A stretch of DNA of 64,000 bases from Chloroflexota bacterium (lineage in GTDB: Bacteria; Chloroflexota; Dehalococcoidia; Lucifugimonadales; UBA2962). The notes under the pieces are model-generated. The model did no database searches. It saw only the letters and a program-made list of their open reading frames with translations, and was not told where the DNA came from. Below, one piece after another: positions 9,303-18,291 of this stretch (position 1 is its first letter; every line of letters begins with the position of its first letter). Where the stretch lies: NCBI GenBank assembly GCA_002699485.1, contig PAAV01000014.1, positions 39,305 through 103,304 on the forward strand, given 5' to 3'. Made by a program: the position numbers and the translations under genes.

Positions 9303-10469
9303 ATGAAGATAACTGATATTAAAACAACCCTATTATCTTTTCCAATACCAGAGGAAAAAAGATGGCGTACCGACTTGGGAGTTGCCACTAAATCAGACAA
9401 TTGTCTGATTCATATTGAAACTGATAATGAAATATCAGGAGTCGGAGTTGGGTACGGTAATCCTGAAGTTGTTAAATCGATTGTTGAGACTCAATTAAAA
9501 CCTTCACTGATTGGAGAAAACCCTTTATATATCGAAGGACTGTGGGAAAAAATGTATAGTGGTTCACGAGGTATACCGAGCTTAAATAGAGGTGTTTCAC
9601 AGCCGACTTTTAGCCGGCGTGGCGATACACTATGTGCGATAGCAGGTATTGATATTGCGTTATGGGATATTCTTGGAAAATTTTTTGAAAAGCCTATTTA
9701 CCAAATTTTGGGTGCGTCAAGAAATAGAGTAAGAGCATATGCTTCAGGAGGTTGGGCTCCAGGCAATAAAGCCGGAGAAGAAATGGGGCAATATGCTGCT
9801 AAAGGTTTTAGTGCTGTAAAAATGAGAGCTGAAGGCATAGATGGATTCTCATTAACAAAGCTTAGAACTAGAGTTGGATCTGCGCGAAAAGTTTTGGGTC
9901 CTGATATTGAATTAATGGTGGATGCACATGGGTCTTTTGATGTTTCCACAGCAAAAAGGGTAGCCAAAATTCTAGAGGAGTTCAATGTAGATTGGTTTGA
10001 GGAGCCGGTGTCCTATGATGATCATATCGGACAGGCTGAAGTCAGGAAAAGCACCTCAGTTCCAATTTCCTCTGGAGAAAGTGAGTCTACTCGATTCGAA
10101 GTGCTGGATTTGCTAAGAAACAGGTCGGTTGACATAGTTCAACCGGATGTGGCGATGTCTGGAGGGATAACTGAAAATCGAAGAATTGCTGCTCTAGCGG
10201 GTGCATACAACGTTCGATATGCACCACATGTCTGGGGTAGTGGAGTTACATTTGCCGCTAGTATTCATTTGGCGATGCATGCTCCAAACTGTTTTATTTT
10301 TGAAGTTTCTCAGAGCAATTCGCCTTTGAATTGGGAACTATTTGTTGAACCTTTCGAAATAAAAGATGGATACGTGTGCGCTGCTGACCGTCCCGGGTTG
10401 GGGTTCACTCTTCGAGATGGGTTAGAAAAACAATATCCTTTCCAAAAGGGACCGAGTTACATCTATTAA
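9303..10469 (+). CDS. Mandelate racemase/muconate lactonizing enzyme family protein (enolase superfamily)
   Basis: VKMRAEG, MVDAHGSFD, WFEEPVSYDD, DIVQPDVAMSGGITE, APHVWGSG. Confidence 0.93.
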   Translation: MKITDIKTTLLSFPIPEEKRWRTDLGVATKSDNCLIHIETDNEISGVGVGYGNPEVVKSIVETQLKPSLIGENPLYIEGLWEKMYSGSRGIPSLNRGVSQPTFSRRGDTLCAIAGIDIALWDILGKFFEKPIYQILGASRNRVRAYASGGWAPGNKAGEEMGQYAAKGFSAVKMRAEGIDGFSLTKLRTRVGSARKVLGPDIELMVDAHGSFDVSTAKRVAKILEEFNVDWFEEPVSYDDHIGQAEVRKSTSVPISSGESESTRFEVLDLLRNRSVDIVQPDVAMSGGITENRRIAALAGAYNVRYAPHVWGSGVTFAASIHLAMHAPNCFIFEVSQSNSPLNWELFVEPFEIKDGYVCAADRPGLGFTLRDGLEKQYPFQKGPSYIY

Positions 10470-10491
10470 ACCAGTGTTATCATAGTCTTAA

Positions 10492-11037
10492 ATGTCTTAT
10501 TCTAAATTCGAATTTACCCAAATATCGCGACTTGAGGTTGAAGCTTTAGGCAAGCCAGGAAATCGTACATTCCGTATTATCACTGAAAGTAATAATAGTG
10601 TTGCGTCAATATGGATTGAAAAAGAACACTTGTTACAGCTGTCTTTGTCTGTAAAACAATTGCTAGATTCCATTGTTGAAGGCGAGGATGCTGCAGTGTC
10701 TGGTATGGCTCCCACTCAGTTTGAAGCGCCAGAAACTACAAAATTAGATTTCAAAATAAGCAGCCTTTCATTAAGGCATGATGATGCCTCTGGCATGTTT
10801 TTAATCGAGTTTAATGACGCTGACAGTGTAGAGGACAAGGACGATACTCCTGATTTGCGATTATGGGTTAATAAACACCAAGCAGATTCATTTGCTGATC
10901 AAGCGATGCACGTTTGTGCCGCAGGAAGGCCACTTTGCAATCTTTGTGGAGCGCCAGTCGACTCTCCTGAAGAAGGCGGTCATAGATGTCCAAGAAGAAA
11001 TGGAAACCATACCGCAGATGAGATACAAAAGATTTAA
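10492..11037 (+). CDS. DUF3090 family protein
   Basis: C-terminal treble-clef-like AAGRPLCNLCGAPVDSPEEGGHRCPRRNG; followed by SCO1664-type gene as in actinobacteria. Confidence 0.85.
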   Translation: MSYSKFEFTQISRLEVEALGKPGNRTFRIITESNNSVASIWIEKEHLLQLSLSVKQLLDSIVEGEDAAVSGMAPTQFEAPETTKLDFKISSLSLRHDDASGMFLIEFNDADSVEDKDDTPDLRLWVNKHQADSFADQAMHVCAAGRPLCNLCGAPVDSPEEGGHRCPRRNGNHTADEIQKI

Positions 11038-11088
11038 AAATTTGTAATTTCAGTCGTAATTTGTTTGGATATATATTAATTTAAATCA

Positions 11089-11841
11089 ATGTCGGTTGAA
11101 CAAAAATCAGAAAATGTAATTGATCCGCCTGGCTTGATTGCGAAACAGATACTGGAGTCGGCTGAAATCATTTCTGGCGGCCAATTACTTCTGGGCTCAA
11201 ATAGTACCTTTTTAGTAAATCTCGACGCGGACGACGGAAAGATAATGCGGGCTATATACAAGCCTAAGATAGGTGAAAAACCTCTACACGATTACCCAAC
11301 GCAGACTCTATACAGAAGGGAATACGCTACTTACTTGATGTCTCGATTTTTAGGCTGGCCGAATATCCCCATAACTGTGGTAAGAGAAGGCCCTTTGGGG
11401 GTTGGAACATTACAGTCTTTTATTAACTTTGACCCAAATAAAAACTATTTCACTTTAAGAGAAAAGCGGCTAGAAGAACTGGTGGTCGTAGCTCTTTTTG
11501 ACCTTGTAGTCAATAATGGTGATAGGAAGGGCGGACACTTTCTAGAAGATATTACTGGAAAGATTTGGAGTATTGATCATGGTCTCACATTTCATAAGGA
11601 CTTCAAATTACGTACCGTTATGTTCGAATATTGTGGATCTTCATTTCCCAAAGAACTTATTGATGATATAAAAAACTTAGCAATTCAATTAGAAAGTAAG
11701 GATACTCAACATAAAATATTGGCAGACCAAATTAGTGATGTTGAAATCGATGCTTTAATTAGTAGATTGCTATTTATTATTGAGAATCCTGAACATCCGG
11801 TACTAGATCCTTATATTGATGTTCCTTGGCCACTTGTTTAA
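11089..11841 (+). CDS. SCO1664 family protein (PI3/4-kinase-like fold)
   Basis: LLGSNSTFLV...YKPKIGEKPLHDYPTQTLYRREYATYLMSRFLGWPNIP; VVNNGDRKGGHFLED..WSIDHGLTFH kinase-like loops. Confidence 0.87.
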   Translation: MSVEQKSENVIDPPGLIAKQILESAEIISGGQLLLGSNSTFLVNLDADDGKIMRAIYKPKIGEKPLHDYPTQTLYRREYATYLMSRFLGWPNIPITVVREGPLGVGTLQSFINFDPNKNYFTLREKRLEELVVVALFDLVVNNGDRKGGHFLEDITGKIWSIDHGLTFHKDFKLRTVMFEYCGSSFPKELIDDIKNLAIQLESKDTQHKILADQISDVEIDALISRLLFIIENPEHPVLDPYIDVPWPLV

Positions 11842-11888
11842 TGCAATGAGCAACAATTGTTTAGATAATCAACAAAAACACTTAAAAA

Positions 11889-12797
11889 TTAGATTTTAAA
11901 TAAGTTTTTCAGCGTTCTTTTCCAGCTAAATTTGTATTCAAGATTTTGGCAAATAAGGTTCACTATTCCAGTTGAGCCAAAAACCAAGGGTGCATGCCAT
12001 TTACGTAGTTTGGCTACGTCAACATCATCTTTTACTGATTGGTTGTAGAATGAATGAAAGTCGGACCATATGACCTTTGTTTTACCTTTGCTTCCGGCTT
12101 TTATGTTTCCTCCAGCTTCTTTGATGATTATTAGCCCTGCCGCCACATCCCATATTGCTAACGAACCAAGTAGTGCGGAATATTGAAGAACACCGGTCGC
12201 AACCATAGCTAGTTCATATGCGATACTACCTAATATTCTAGGTTCGCCTTTAATCCTGTCTGTAAATCGGTAATAGTTATGGAAAGAACCTGGTATACCT
12301 ACTAAGCTTACAGCCTCGGGTGACTCTCTATCTTTTATCTCTATACGTTTATTATTTAAATAAGCTCCTTTACCAATAACTGCATGAACAATGTCCCCTC
12401 CCTTGTTCCCATTGGGAATAAATATTGCTCCAGCGATCGGAATCCCATCACGTAAAACACCAATAGAACATGCAAATACCCTAAGTCCATTGGAAAAATT
12501 TCTCGTGCCATCTAGTGGGTCGATAACCCAAACGTACTTAGGTATTGTTTTATTCGTTCCTGTTTGATCTTCTTCACCTATTACCGCGTGATCTGGAAAA
12601 GACTTAAGGATAGATTTTTTTAATAAATCCTGGACAGTTTTATCGGCTTCAGTAACTGGATCAGTTTGGGCACTATCTTTGTATTCAATATGAATTGGTT
12701 TGCCAAAATAAGTAAGTAGGGTTTTCCCAGCTTCTTTAGCAAGCAACTTCAATTCACTTTCAATTTCTAATAAATGTAAATTATCTTCAGAAGCCAA
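11889..12797 (-). CDS. Inositol monophosphatase family protein
   Basis: DPVTEADKTVQ, VIGEEDQTG, WVIDPLDGTRNFSNG, IWDVAAGLIIIKEAGG. Confidence 0.93.
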   Translation of the reverse strand: MASEDNLHLLEIESELKLLAKEAGKTLLTYFGKPIHIEYKDSAQTDPVTEADKTVQDLLKKSILKSFPDHAVIGEEDQTGTNKTIPKYVWVIDPLDGTRNFSNGLRVFACSIGVLRDGIPIAGAIFIPNGNKGGDIVHAVIGKGAYLNNKRIEIKDRESPEAVSLVGIPGSFHNYYRFTDRIKGEPRILGSIAYELAMVATGVLQYSALLGSLAIWDVAAGLIIIKEAGGNIKAGSKGKTKVIWSDFHSFYNQSVKDDVDVAKLRKWHAPLVFGSTGIVNLICQNLEYKFSWKRTLKNLFKI

Positions 12798-12902
12798 TTT
12801 TCAACACCATTACTTTAAAGAGATTTTAAATTTCACAAACTACGCTGTTCAACGTATTTCATAATTGCTTGTTTCTGCTGACCATAATATAAAATCACTG
12901 AT

Positions 12903-13697
12903 ATGGGTATTAAATTTAATCTACGGCCAGGGAAAATAGTAGTGGTACAGCTTTTTGGAAAAATTGGTGGATCAATAAAATCGCCTGTTTACGAAAAGTT
13001 AATTGAGAGGTTGCGGAAGGACAAATCATGTAAAGCATTAGTTTTAGATATTGATTCTCCGGGAGGAACCGTTACCGACTCAGAATACATATATCATGTT
13101 TTATCCAGGTTTGGATCGGATAAGCCAATAGTTTCTAATGTAAGAGGATTGGGAGCTTCAGGAGCATATCTAATAGCTTGTGCAGGGCGCACAATAGTGG
13201 CCTCTCCAGGAGCTATTGTCGGTTCAATTGGAGTTATATCTATTAGACCTATGGTAGAAGAGCTATTAAAAAAAGCTGGTATAGATGTCAATGTAACAAA
13301 GACAGGACTTTACAAAGACATGGGAGCATATTGGAGACCTACTACAAAAGAAGAGGAAATTAAACTTCAAAGTTTTGTTGATGAATCATATAAACGATTC
13401 TTAGGGGTGGTTATGAATGCCCGAGGCCTCCCTAAGACTGAAGTTGAAAACCTAGCAAATGGTGAAGTGTTCTGGGGCGCTGCCGCTTTAGAAAATGGTT
13501 TGGTTGATAAATTAGGGACTTTGGATACAGCGATTGATACAGCAGCTGAATTAGCCAACTGCAAAAGGAAAGTAGTCACATTAGGACCAAAGAAATCCTT
13601 GATGCAAAAAATTACTGGATCATTGTCATCATCTCTGGTCGATTCAACTGTAAATGAGTTAGAAACAAGGATATGGTCTGATTACGTCAGATACTGA
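12903..13697 (+). CDS. sppA: S49 signal peptide peptidase SppA-like protease
   Basis: LDIDSPGGTVTDSE, GLGASGAYLIACAG catalytic Ser region, KTGLYKDMGAYWRPTTKEE with catalytic Lys; no obvious N-terminal TM segment. Confidence 0.92.
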   Translation: MGIKFNLRPGKIVVVQLFGKIGGSIKSPVYEKLIERLRKDKSCKALVLDIDSPGGTVTDSEYIYHVLSRFGSDKPIVSNVRGLGASGAYLIACAGRTIVASPGAIVGSIGVISIRPMVEELLKKAGIDVNVTKTGLYKDMGAYWRPTTKEEEIKLQSFVDESYKRFLGVVMNARGLPKTEVENLANGEVFWGAAALENGLVDKLGTLDTAIDTAAELANCKRKVVTLGPKKSLMQKITGSLSSSLVDSTVNELETRIWSDYVRY

Positions 13698-13734
13698 TGA
13701 ATGTGAGTGTTTTAGTCCGTCATTTATGTCTCAA

Positions 13735-13763
13735 TTGACTTTTTTTATTTAGTTCTGTATGCT
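13735..13763 (+). promoter_or_regulatory. Sigma70-type promoter TTGACT-N17-TATGCT upstream of the DUF1800 operon
   Basis: TTGACT 13735-13740, 17-bp spacer, TATGCT 13758-13763; about 95 bp upstream of the first ORF. Confidence 0.65.
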
Positions 13764-13858
13764 GGCGCCAATCCTGTGTTTCCAGGTCTAATTTGTCCAA
13801 TTCGTAAAAATATCGTTTTGGAAGGAAGATTTCGCAAATCATTTAGCAAAATTTAGAT

Positions 13859-15274
13859 ATGAGGTGTCAAATGCCTGAAACACACTTAGCGACAGTAGCT
13901 CATTTATTACGGCGTGCTGGATTCGGAGCCGGACGTACAGAAATAGAAGCATACGCAGCTAATCCTTATGAAGAAATTGTTGAAGATCTTTTAAGCCCTG
14001 AGAAAGCCCCTGAATATGACTCTGATTTAATTTCTCGACATTTGATGGGCACGGTCACTGGTGATTCATATCCACAAATTCAGGCTGCTTGGATTTACAG
14101 AATGATTAACACTCCTCGTCCACTAGAAGAACGCATGACGCTCTTTTGGCATCACATCTTTGCGACTGGCTATACTAAAAGTGAAGATGCGCTTGTCTGT
14201 GCAAAGCAAATTGACATGTTTCGTTCCATTTGTTTGTCTGATATGAAAACGATTCTTATATCTCTATCGAAAGATCCTAATATGACATTCTGGCTTGATA
14301 ATAGTGAAAATCATAAGGATTCTCCTAATGAAAATTACGGCCGTGAGATTATGGAGTTGTTCTCAATGGGTATAGGCAACTATACCGAGGAAGACATAAA
14401 AAATGCAGCAAGAGCTTTTACTGGTTGGACCTTTAGTCAAAATATACCGTTGTACCCTTTCGGTTCATATTCACCTGCATTTGAATTCCGTCAAGATGAC
14501 CATGATTATGGTGAGAAGCACTTTTTAGGAGAGGTTGGAGATTTTGATGGTGATGATATTGTGGATATTATAGTTCGGCAGCCAGCAACTGCTAAATTTA
14601 TATCTCGCCACTTATACAATTTTTTTGTTGAAGATGAAGCTCAGGTTCCAGCTTGGAGTATTCAAGAACCGAGGAATCCTGAAGCTATTGAAACACTTTC
14701 TAAAACCTTCCGTGATACAGGTGGCAATATACGTGAAGTTTTACGTGTATTGTTAAACTCAGATTTTTTTAAAGAAGCTCGATTTAAGAAAATAAAAAGT
14801 CCGGTTGATTTCGTAGTAGGTACAGTAAAACTAACGGGAACGCACACCATTCCGGAACCTGATTTAGTTAATCTTGCAGCAGCAACTTCGTTAATGGGTC
14901 AGACTTTAATGGACCCTCCAACTGTAGAAAGCTGGCATACGGGTCCAGAATGGATCGATAGTGGAACTTTAACGGATAGGATTAACTTTGCGGTAGAACA
15001 GATAGGTGATATTGAGAGCGCTGGAATAAAAGATCTCATAAATCGAATTAAATCTAAAGGTGATGAAATATCGCCGCCTGATTTTGTTAACAATTGTTTA
15101 GAATTGCTGGGGCATATGGAGGTTGATGACAAAACGAAACAAGGCCTTATGGAATTTGCTGAGAAAGTTGGCGGACTGAAATTTACAACCAGTGATCAAG
15201 AGCAGGAGAGTTTAGAAAATATAAAACAGATGCTGCAGATGTCGGTATCAAGCCCGGAATATCAATTTGCATGA
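13859..15274 (+). CDS. DUF1800 domain-containing protein
   Basis: HLLRRAGFGAGRTEIE, MTLFWHHIFATG, DNSENHKDSPNENYGREIMELFSMGIGNYTEEDIKNAARAFTGW. Confidence 0.95.
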   Translation: MRCQMPETHLATVAHLLRRAGFGAGRTEIEAYAANPYEEIVEDLLSPEKAPEYDSDLISRHLMGTVTGDSYPQIQAAWIYRMINTPRPLEERMTLFWHHIFATGYTKSEDALVCAKQIDMFRSICLSDMKTILISLSKDPNMTFWLDNSENHKDSPNENYGREIMELFSMGIGNYTEEDIKNAARAFTGWTFSQNIPLYPFGSYSPAFEFRQDDHDYGEKHFLGEVGDFDGDDIVDIIVRQPATAKFISRHLYNFFVEDEAQVPAWSIQEPRNPEAIETLSKTFRDTGGNIREVLRVLLNSDFFKEARFKKIKSPVDFVVGTVKLTGTHTIPEPDLVNLAAATSLMGQTLMDPPTVESWHTGPEWIDSGTLTDRINFAVEQIGDIESAGIKDLINRIKSKGDEISPPDFVNNCLELLGHMEVDDKTKQGLMEFAEKVGGLKFTTSDQEQESLENIKQMLQMSVSSPEYQFA

Positions 15275-15296
15275 GGTTTATTAAAGGAAAAATATT

Positions 15297-16439
15297 ATGA
15301 CTACCGTTACTGCACCCCCAGTTCTAGTTGTTGTACAGCTTAGCGGAGGGAATGACTTCATGAATACTGTCATTCCTATCTCAAACGGCATTTATCATGA
15401 TTCTCGCCCAATTCTAGGAGTTAGTGAAGAGGATGCTTTGCCGCTAAACAATGAACTTGCTTGGAACCCAGTAGCTGCTCCGTTGAAATCACTTTATGAT
15501 CAGGGTAATGTCGCAATTATTCAAGGAATAGGTTACGAGAATCATAACAGGTCTCATTTTCGTGGTATGGATATATGGCATACGTGCGAACCTGAGAAAA
15601 TAGTAACTGAAGGCTGGTTGGGCAAAACAATTAGAGAACTGGATCCCTCTGGGGAAAACGTAGTAACTGGTGTTAGTTTCGGTAAAGGGTTACCGAGAGC
15701 AATGGTTTCACCTGGTGTGCCGGTTACATCTGTTAGTGATTTAGATTCTTTTGGAGTCATGTCTGCTATCGATGAAAAAAAACAAAAGGAAGAAGCCCTT
15801 AATGTGTTTAAAAGAATGTATACACCGGTAATGGGATCGGGTGTTGTCGCGGATTATTTGTCTAACACTGGAACGAATGCTCTGGCAAGTTCAGAGATTT
15901 TAGGAACGGTTCCCGGTAAATATACTTCTACGGTTGAATATGCGGATGATTCAATTTCCAAAAGTTTACGTGATGTGGCTCGGGTGCACACTGCAGGTAT
16001 CGGTACAAGGGGTTTTTATACTCAACATGGTGGCTATGACACTCATGCAACTCAATTAGCGGTACATCCAAAACTACTTAAAGAATTAACGCGTGCGATT
16101 ATGGATTTTTTCGAAGACCTAAGAAACCATAATGCCTCCGAAGAAGTGGTCATGTTAGTTTTTAGTGAGTTTGGAAGGCGAATTAAAGACAACGGGAGTG
16201 GAACAGATCATGGTTCCGGCGGTGGAGCTTTTGTAATTGGAGATCGTGTTAAAGGGGGACTATATGGGCAATATCCTTCGCTTGAATTTTCTGATCTAGC
16301 CAATGGTGAGGACATGGGATTCAATATTGATTTTAGAGGAGTCTACTCGACTTTGTTAGATCAATGGTTGGGGCTTGATGCAAGCCCGATTGTTAATGGC
16401 ACTTATGAACAAATAAGCCCATTTAAAAAAGACTATTAA
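15297..16439 (+). CDS. DUF1501 domain-containing protein (alkaline-phosphatase/sulfatase-like superfamily)
   Basis: LVVVQLSGGNDFMNTVIP, NHNRSHFRGMDIWHT, FSEFGRRIKDNGSGTDHGSGGGAFVIG. Confidence 0.95.
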   Translation: MTTVTAPPVLVVVQLSGGNDFMNTVIPISNGIYHDSRPILGVSEEDALPLNNELAWNPVAAPLKSLYDQGNVAIIQGIGYENHNRSHFRGMDIWHTCEPEKIVTEGWLGKTIRELDPSGENVVTGVSFGKGLPRAMVSPGVPVTSVSDLDSFGVMSAIDEKKQKEEALNVFKRMYTPVMGSGVVADYLSNTGTNALASSEILGTVPGKYTSTVEYADDSISKSLRDVARVHTAGIGTRGFYTQHGGYDTHATQLAVHPKLLKELTRAIMDFFEDLRNHNASEEVVMLVFSEFGRRIKDNGSGTDHGSGGGAFVIGDRVKGGLYGQYPSLEFSDLANGEDMGFNIDFRGVYSTLLDQWLGLDASPIVNGTYEQISPFKKDY

Positions 16440-16459
16440 TTGACAGAGGTATTGTAAAC

Positions 16460-17482
16460 ATGGCTGCAGCCGACGCTTTATTTAGATGCGGTTTTCCTTA
16501 TGTTAAAACACTTGGGATGCGTAGAGTTACATCTGCGGCCGTAGATGTTATACCCGGTTCAGATGGACGGGTGTATGTTTTGGTTAGAGCTGAGATCCCA
16601 ATAGGCGGATGCTGTATTCGCATACTAAATTGGGAAGATGAAGATTTTGGCACGATAGGCGAAACAGGTAGTGGAGACGGACAGTTTTCTTGGCCTACTA
16701 AACTATTAATTGACCAAGATGAAAACCTTATAGTTTCGGACGAGGCTCTAAATCGTATTACCGTTATGGCCAAGGACGGATCATTTTTATATAAGTGGGG
16801 ACAAACAGGGGAAAAAGAAGGTCAATTGAACCGGCCTTCTGGAATGGCCTTAGATAAAGATAATAATCTTATTATCGTCGATAGTTTTAACCATCGAGTT
16901 CAAAAGTTTACAAAAAATGGAGATTATATTTCATCATGGGGACATCAAGGTTCTGGTCCTGGTCAATTTAGTTATCCATGGGGTGTGGCAGTTAGGGGGG
17001 ATAATCATATCTTTGTATCTGACTGGAAAAATAATCGGATTCAGCATTTCACAGAAGAAGGAACATTCGTGAAAGAATTCGGACAAGATAATAAGAATGA
17101 ACTAGGCCTGAATCGGCCAGCTGGTATCACAATTGACCAAGATGGAGACGTATATGTAGCGGATCGAGATAATAATCGTATTGCAATATTTGATGCTAAT
17201 GGGAGATATGTTCAAAAACTGTTGGGCGATTCGCAACTTACAGGCATGGCAAGACAATATGTCAAAACGAATCCAGTTGTATTAAGGCTTAGGGAAATGT
17301 CCCAGCTGGATGATCAGAAACTATTTAGGTTTCCAGTGGGTGTTACTGTTGACAACAATGGTATGTTATGGGTCGCAGATTATGGTTCTCATAGGATTCA
17401 AATTTACAAAAAAGATGCTGAAAGGTTACAACCTCATGAGTTGGAACCACCCCTAAAGTCTCCAAAGTTGATCATTAATTAA
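16460..17482 (+). CDS. NHL-repeat beta-propeller protein
   Basis: Serial NHL blades, e.g. GQLNRPSGMALDKDNNLIIVDSFNHRVQKF, GQFSYPWGVAVRGDNHIFVSDWKNNRIQHF. Confidence 0.93.
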   Translation: MAAADALFRCGFPYVKTLGMRRVTSAAVDVIPGSDGRVYVLVRAEIPIGGCCIRILNWEDEDFGTIGETGSGDGQFSWPTKLLIDQDENLIVSDEALNRITVMAKDGSFLYKWGQTGEKEGQLNRPSGMALDKDNNLIIVDSFNHRVQKFTKNGDYISSWGHQGSGPGQFSYPWGVAVRGDNHIFVSDWKNNRIQHFTEEGTFVKEFGQDNKNELGLNRPAGITIDQDGDVYVADRDNNRIAIFDANGRYVQKLLGDSQLTGMARQYVKTNPVVLRLREMSQLDDQKLFRFPVGVTVDNNGMLWVADYGSHRIQIYKKDAERLQPHELEPPLKSPKLIIN

Positions 17483-17502
17483 ATGGAAATACCTATTTAA
17501 CA

Positions 17503-17844
17503 ATGCCAGTTAGGATTGGATTCACCCAATATAGGTTGCAGCTTTTAAGGCAGGAGCTTGAAAGACTGGTAGCAGAATTACCGGCATTAGGCGCTTTGAA
17601 GGTTATTATTACTGGAGACCTTTTAACTGAAGATATAACCCCATCAAGTATTATTGAATTAATTATTGTTCAGGATACCGAAGCATTATATTTGGACCGG
17701 ATAGATTTTTTTGTTTCACATCTTAGGCCCAACGTCGGGGTTGAAATATCCGTACTAAACCCTAACGAATTCTCTAATTTAGAATCAAGTAATTTAACGA
17801 TGTTTAAAAAAATAAAGCCTGAAGGTGTTTTATATGAACTCTAA
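17503..17844 (+). CDS. Small nucleotidyltransferase-like (MNT-like) protein with degenerate catalytic motif
   Basis: 113 aa; GDLLTEDITPSSIIELIIV resembles the GS-x-SDIDLLV motif of minimal nucleotidyltransferases; directly coupled to a HEPN gene. Confidence 0.6.
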   Translation: MPVRIGFTQYRLQLLRQELERLVAELPALGALKVIITGDLLTEDITPSSIIELIIVQDTEALYLDRIDFFVSHLRPNVGVEISVLNPNEFSNLESSNLTMFKKIKPEGVLYEL

Positions 17845-18244
17845 TATCAAATCAGAGGTAGATAGGTGGTTAGAGCAAGCTGAACATGATATTGAATCGG
17901 CACGCATTGTAACGGAGCATAGCTTATATAGCTGGGCGTGTTTTATGTGCCAACAGTCTAGTGAAAAAGCCGTTAATGCCTTTTTATATTCTAATAATGT
18001 AGAGGAAGTCTGGGGCCACTCATTAGCTGATTTATGTGAGGATGCCAAAGATTTTGATCCCAGTTTTGAAATGATAAAATCGGTTGCTATTCTATTGGAT
18101 AAGTACTATTTTTCGACTAGATATCCATCTTATCTACCTGGAGGCACCTCGATAAATGCATACTCTGAGGATGAATCACTAAAAGCGATAGAAATATCAC
18201 AGGAAGTATTAAGTTTTGTCAGAGGCAGGATTTACGGCGATTAA
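17825..18244 (+). CDS. HEPN domain-containing protein (start may be ATG at 17834)
   Basis: WLEQAEHDIESARIV..SLYSWACFMCQQSSEKAVNAFLY...GHSLADLCEDA...LDKYYFSTRYPSYLPGG is the HEPN pattern. Confidence 0.9.
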   Translation: MFYMNSNIKSEVDRWLEQAEHDIESARIVTEHSLYSWACFMCQQSSEKAVNAFLYSNNVEEVWGHSLADLCEDAKDFDPSFEMIKSVAILLDKYYFSTRYPSYLPGGTSINAYSEDESLKAIEISQEVLSFVRGRIYGD

Positions 18245-18291
18245 TCTTTCAATCTCATTTTTGAACACAACAGCCCAATTTGATTATTAGA

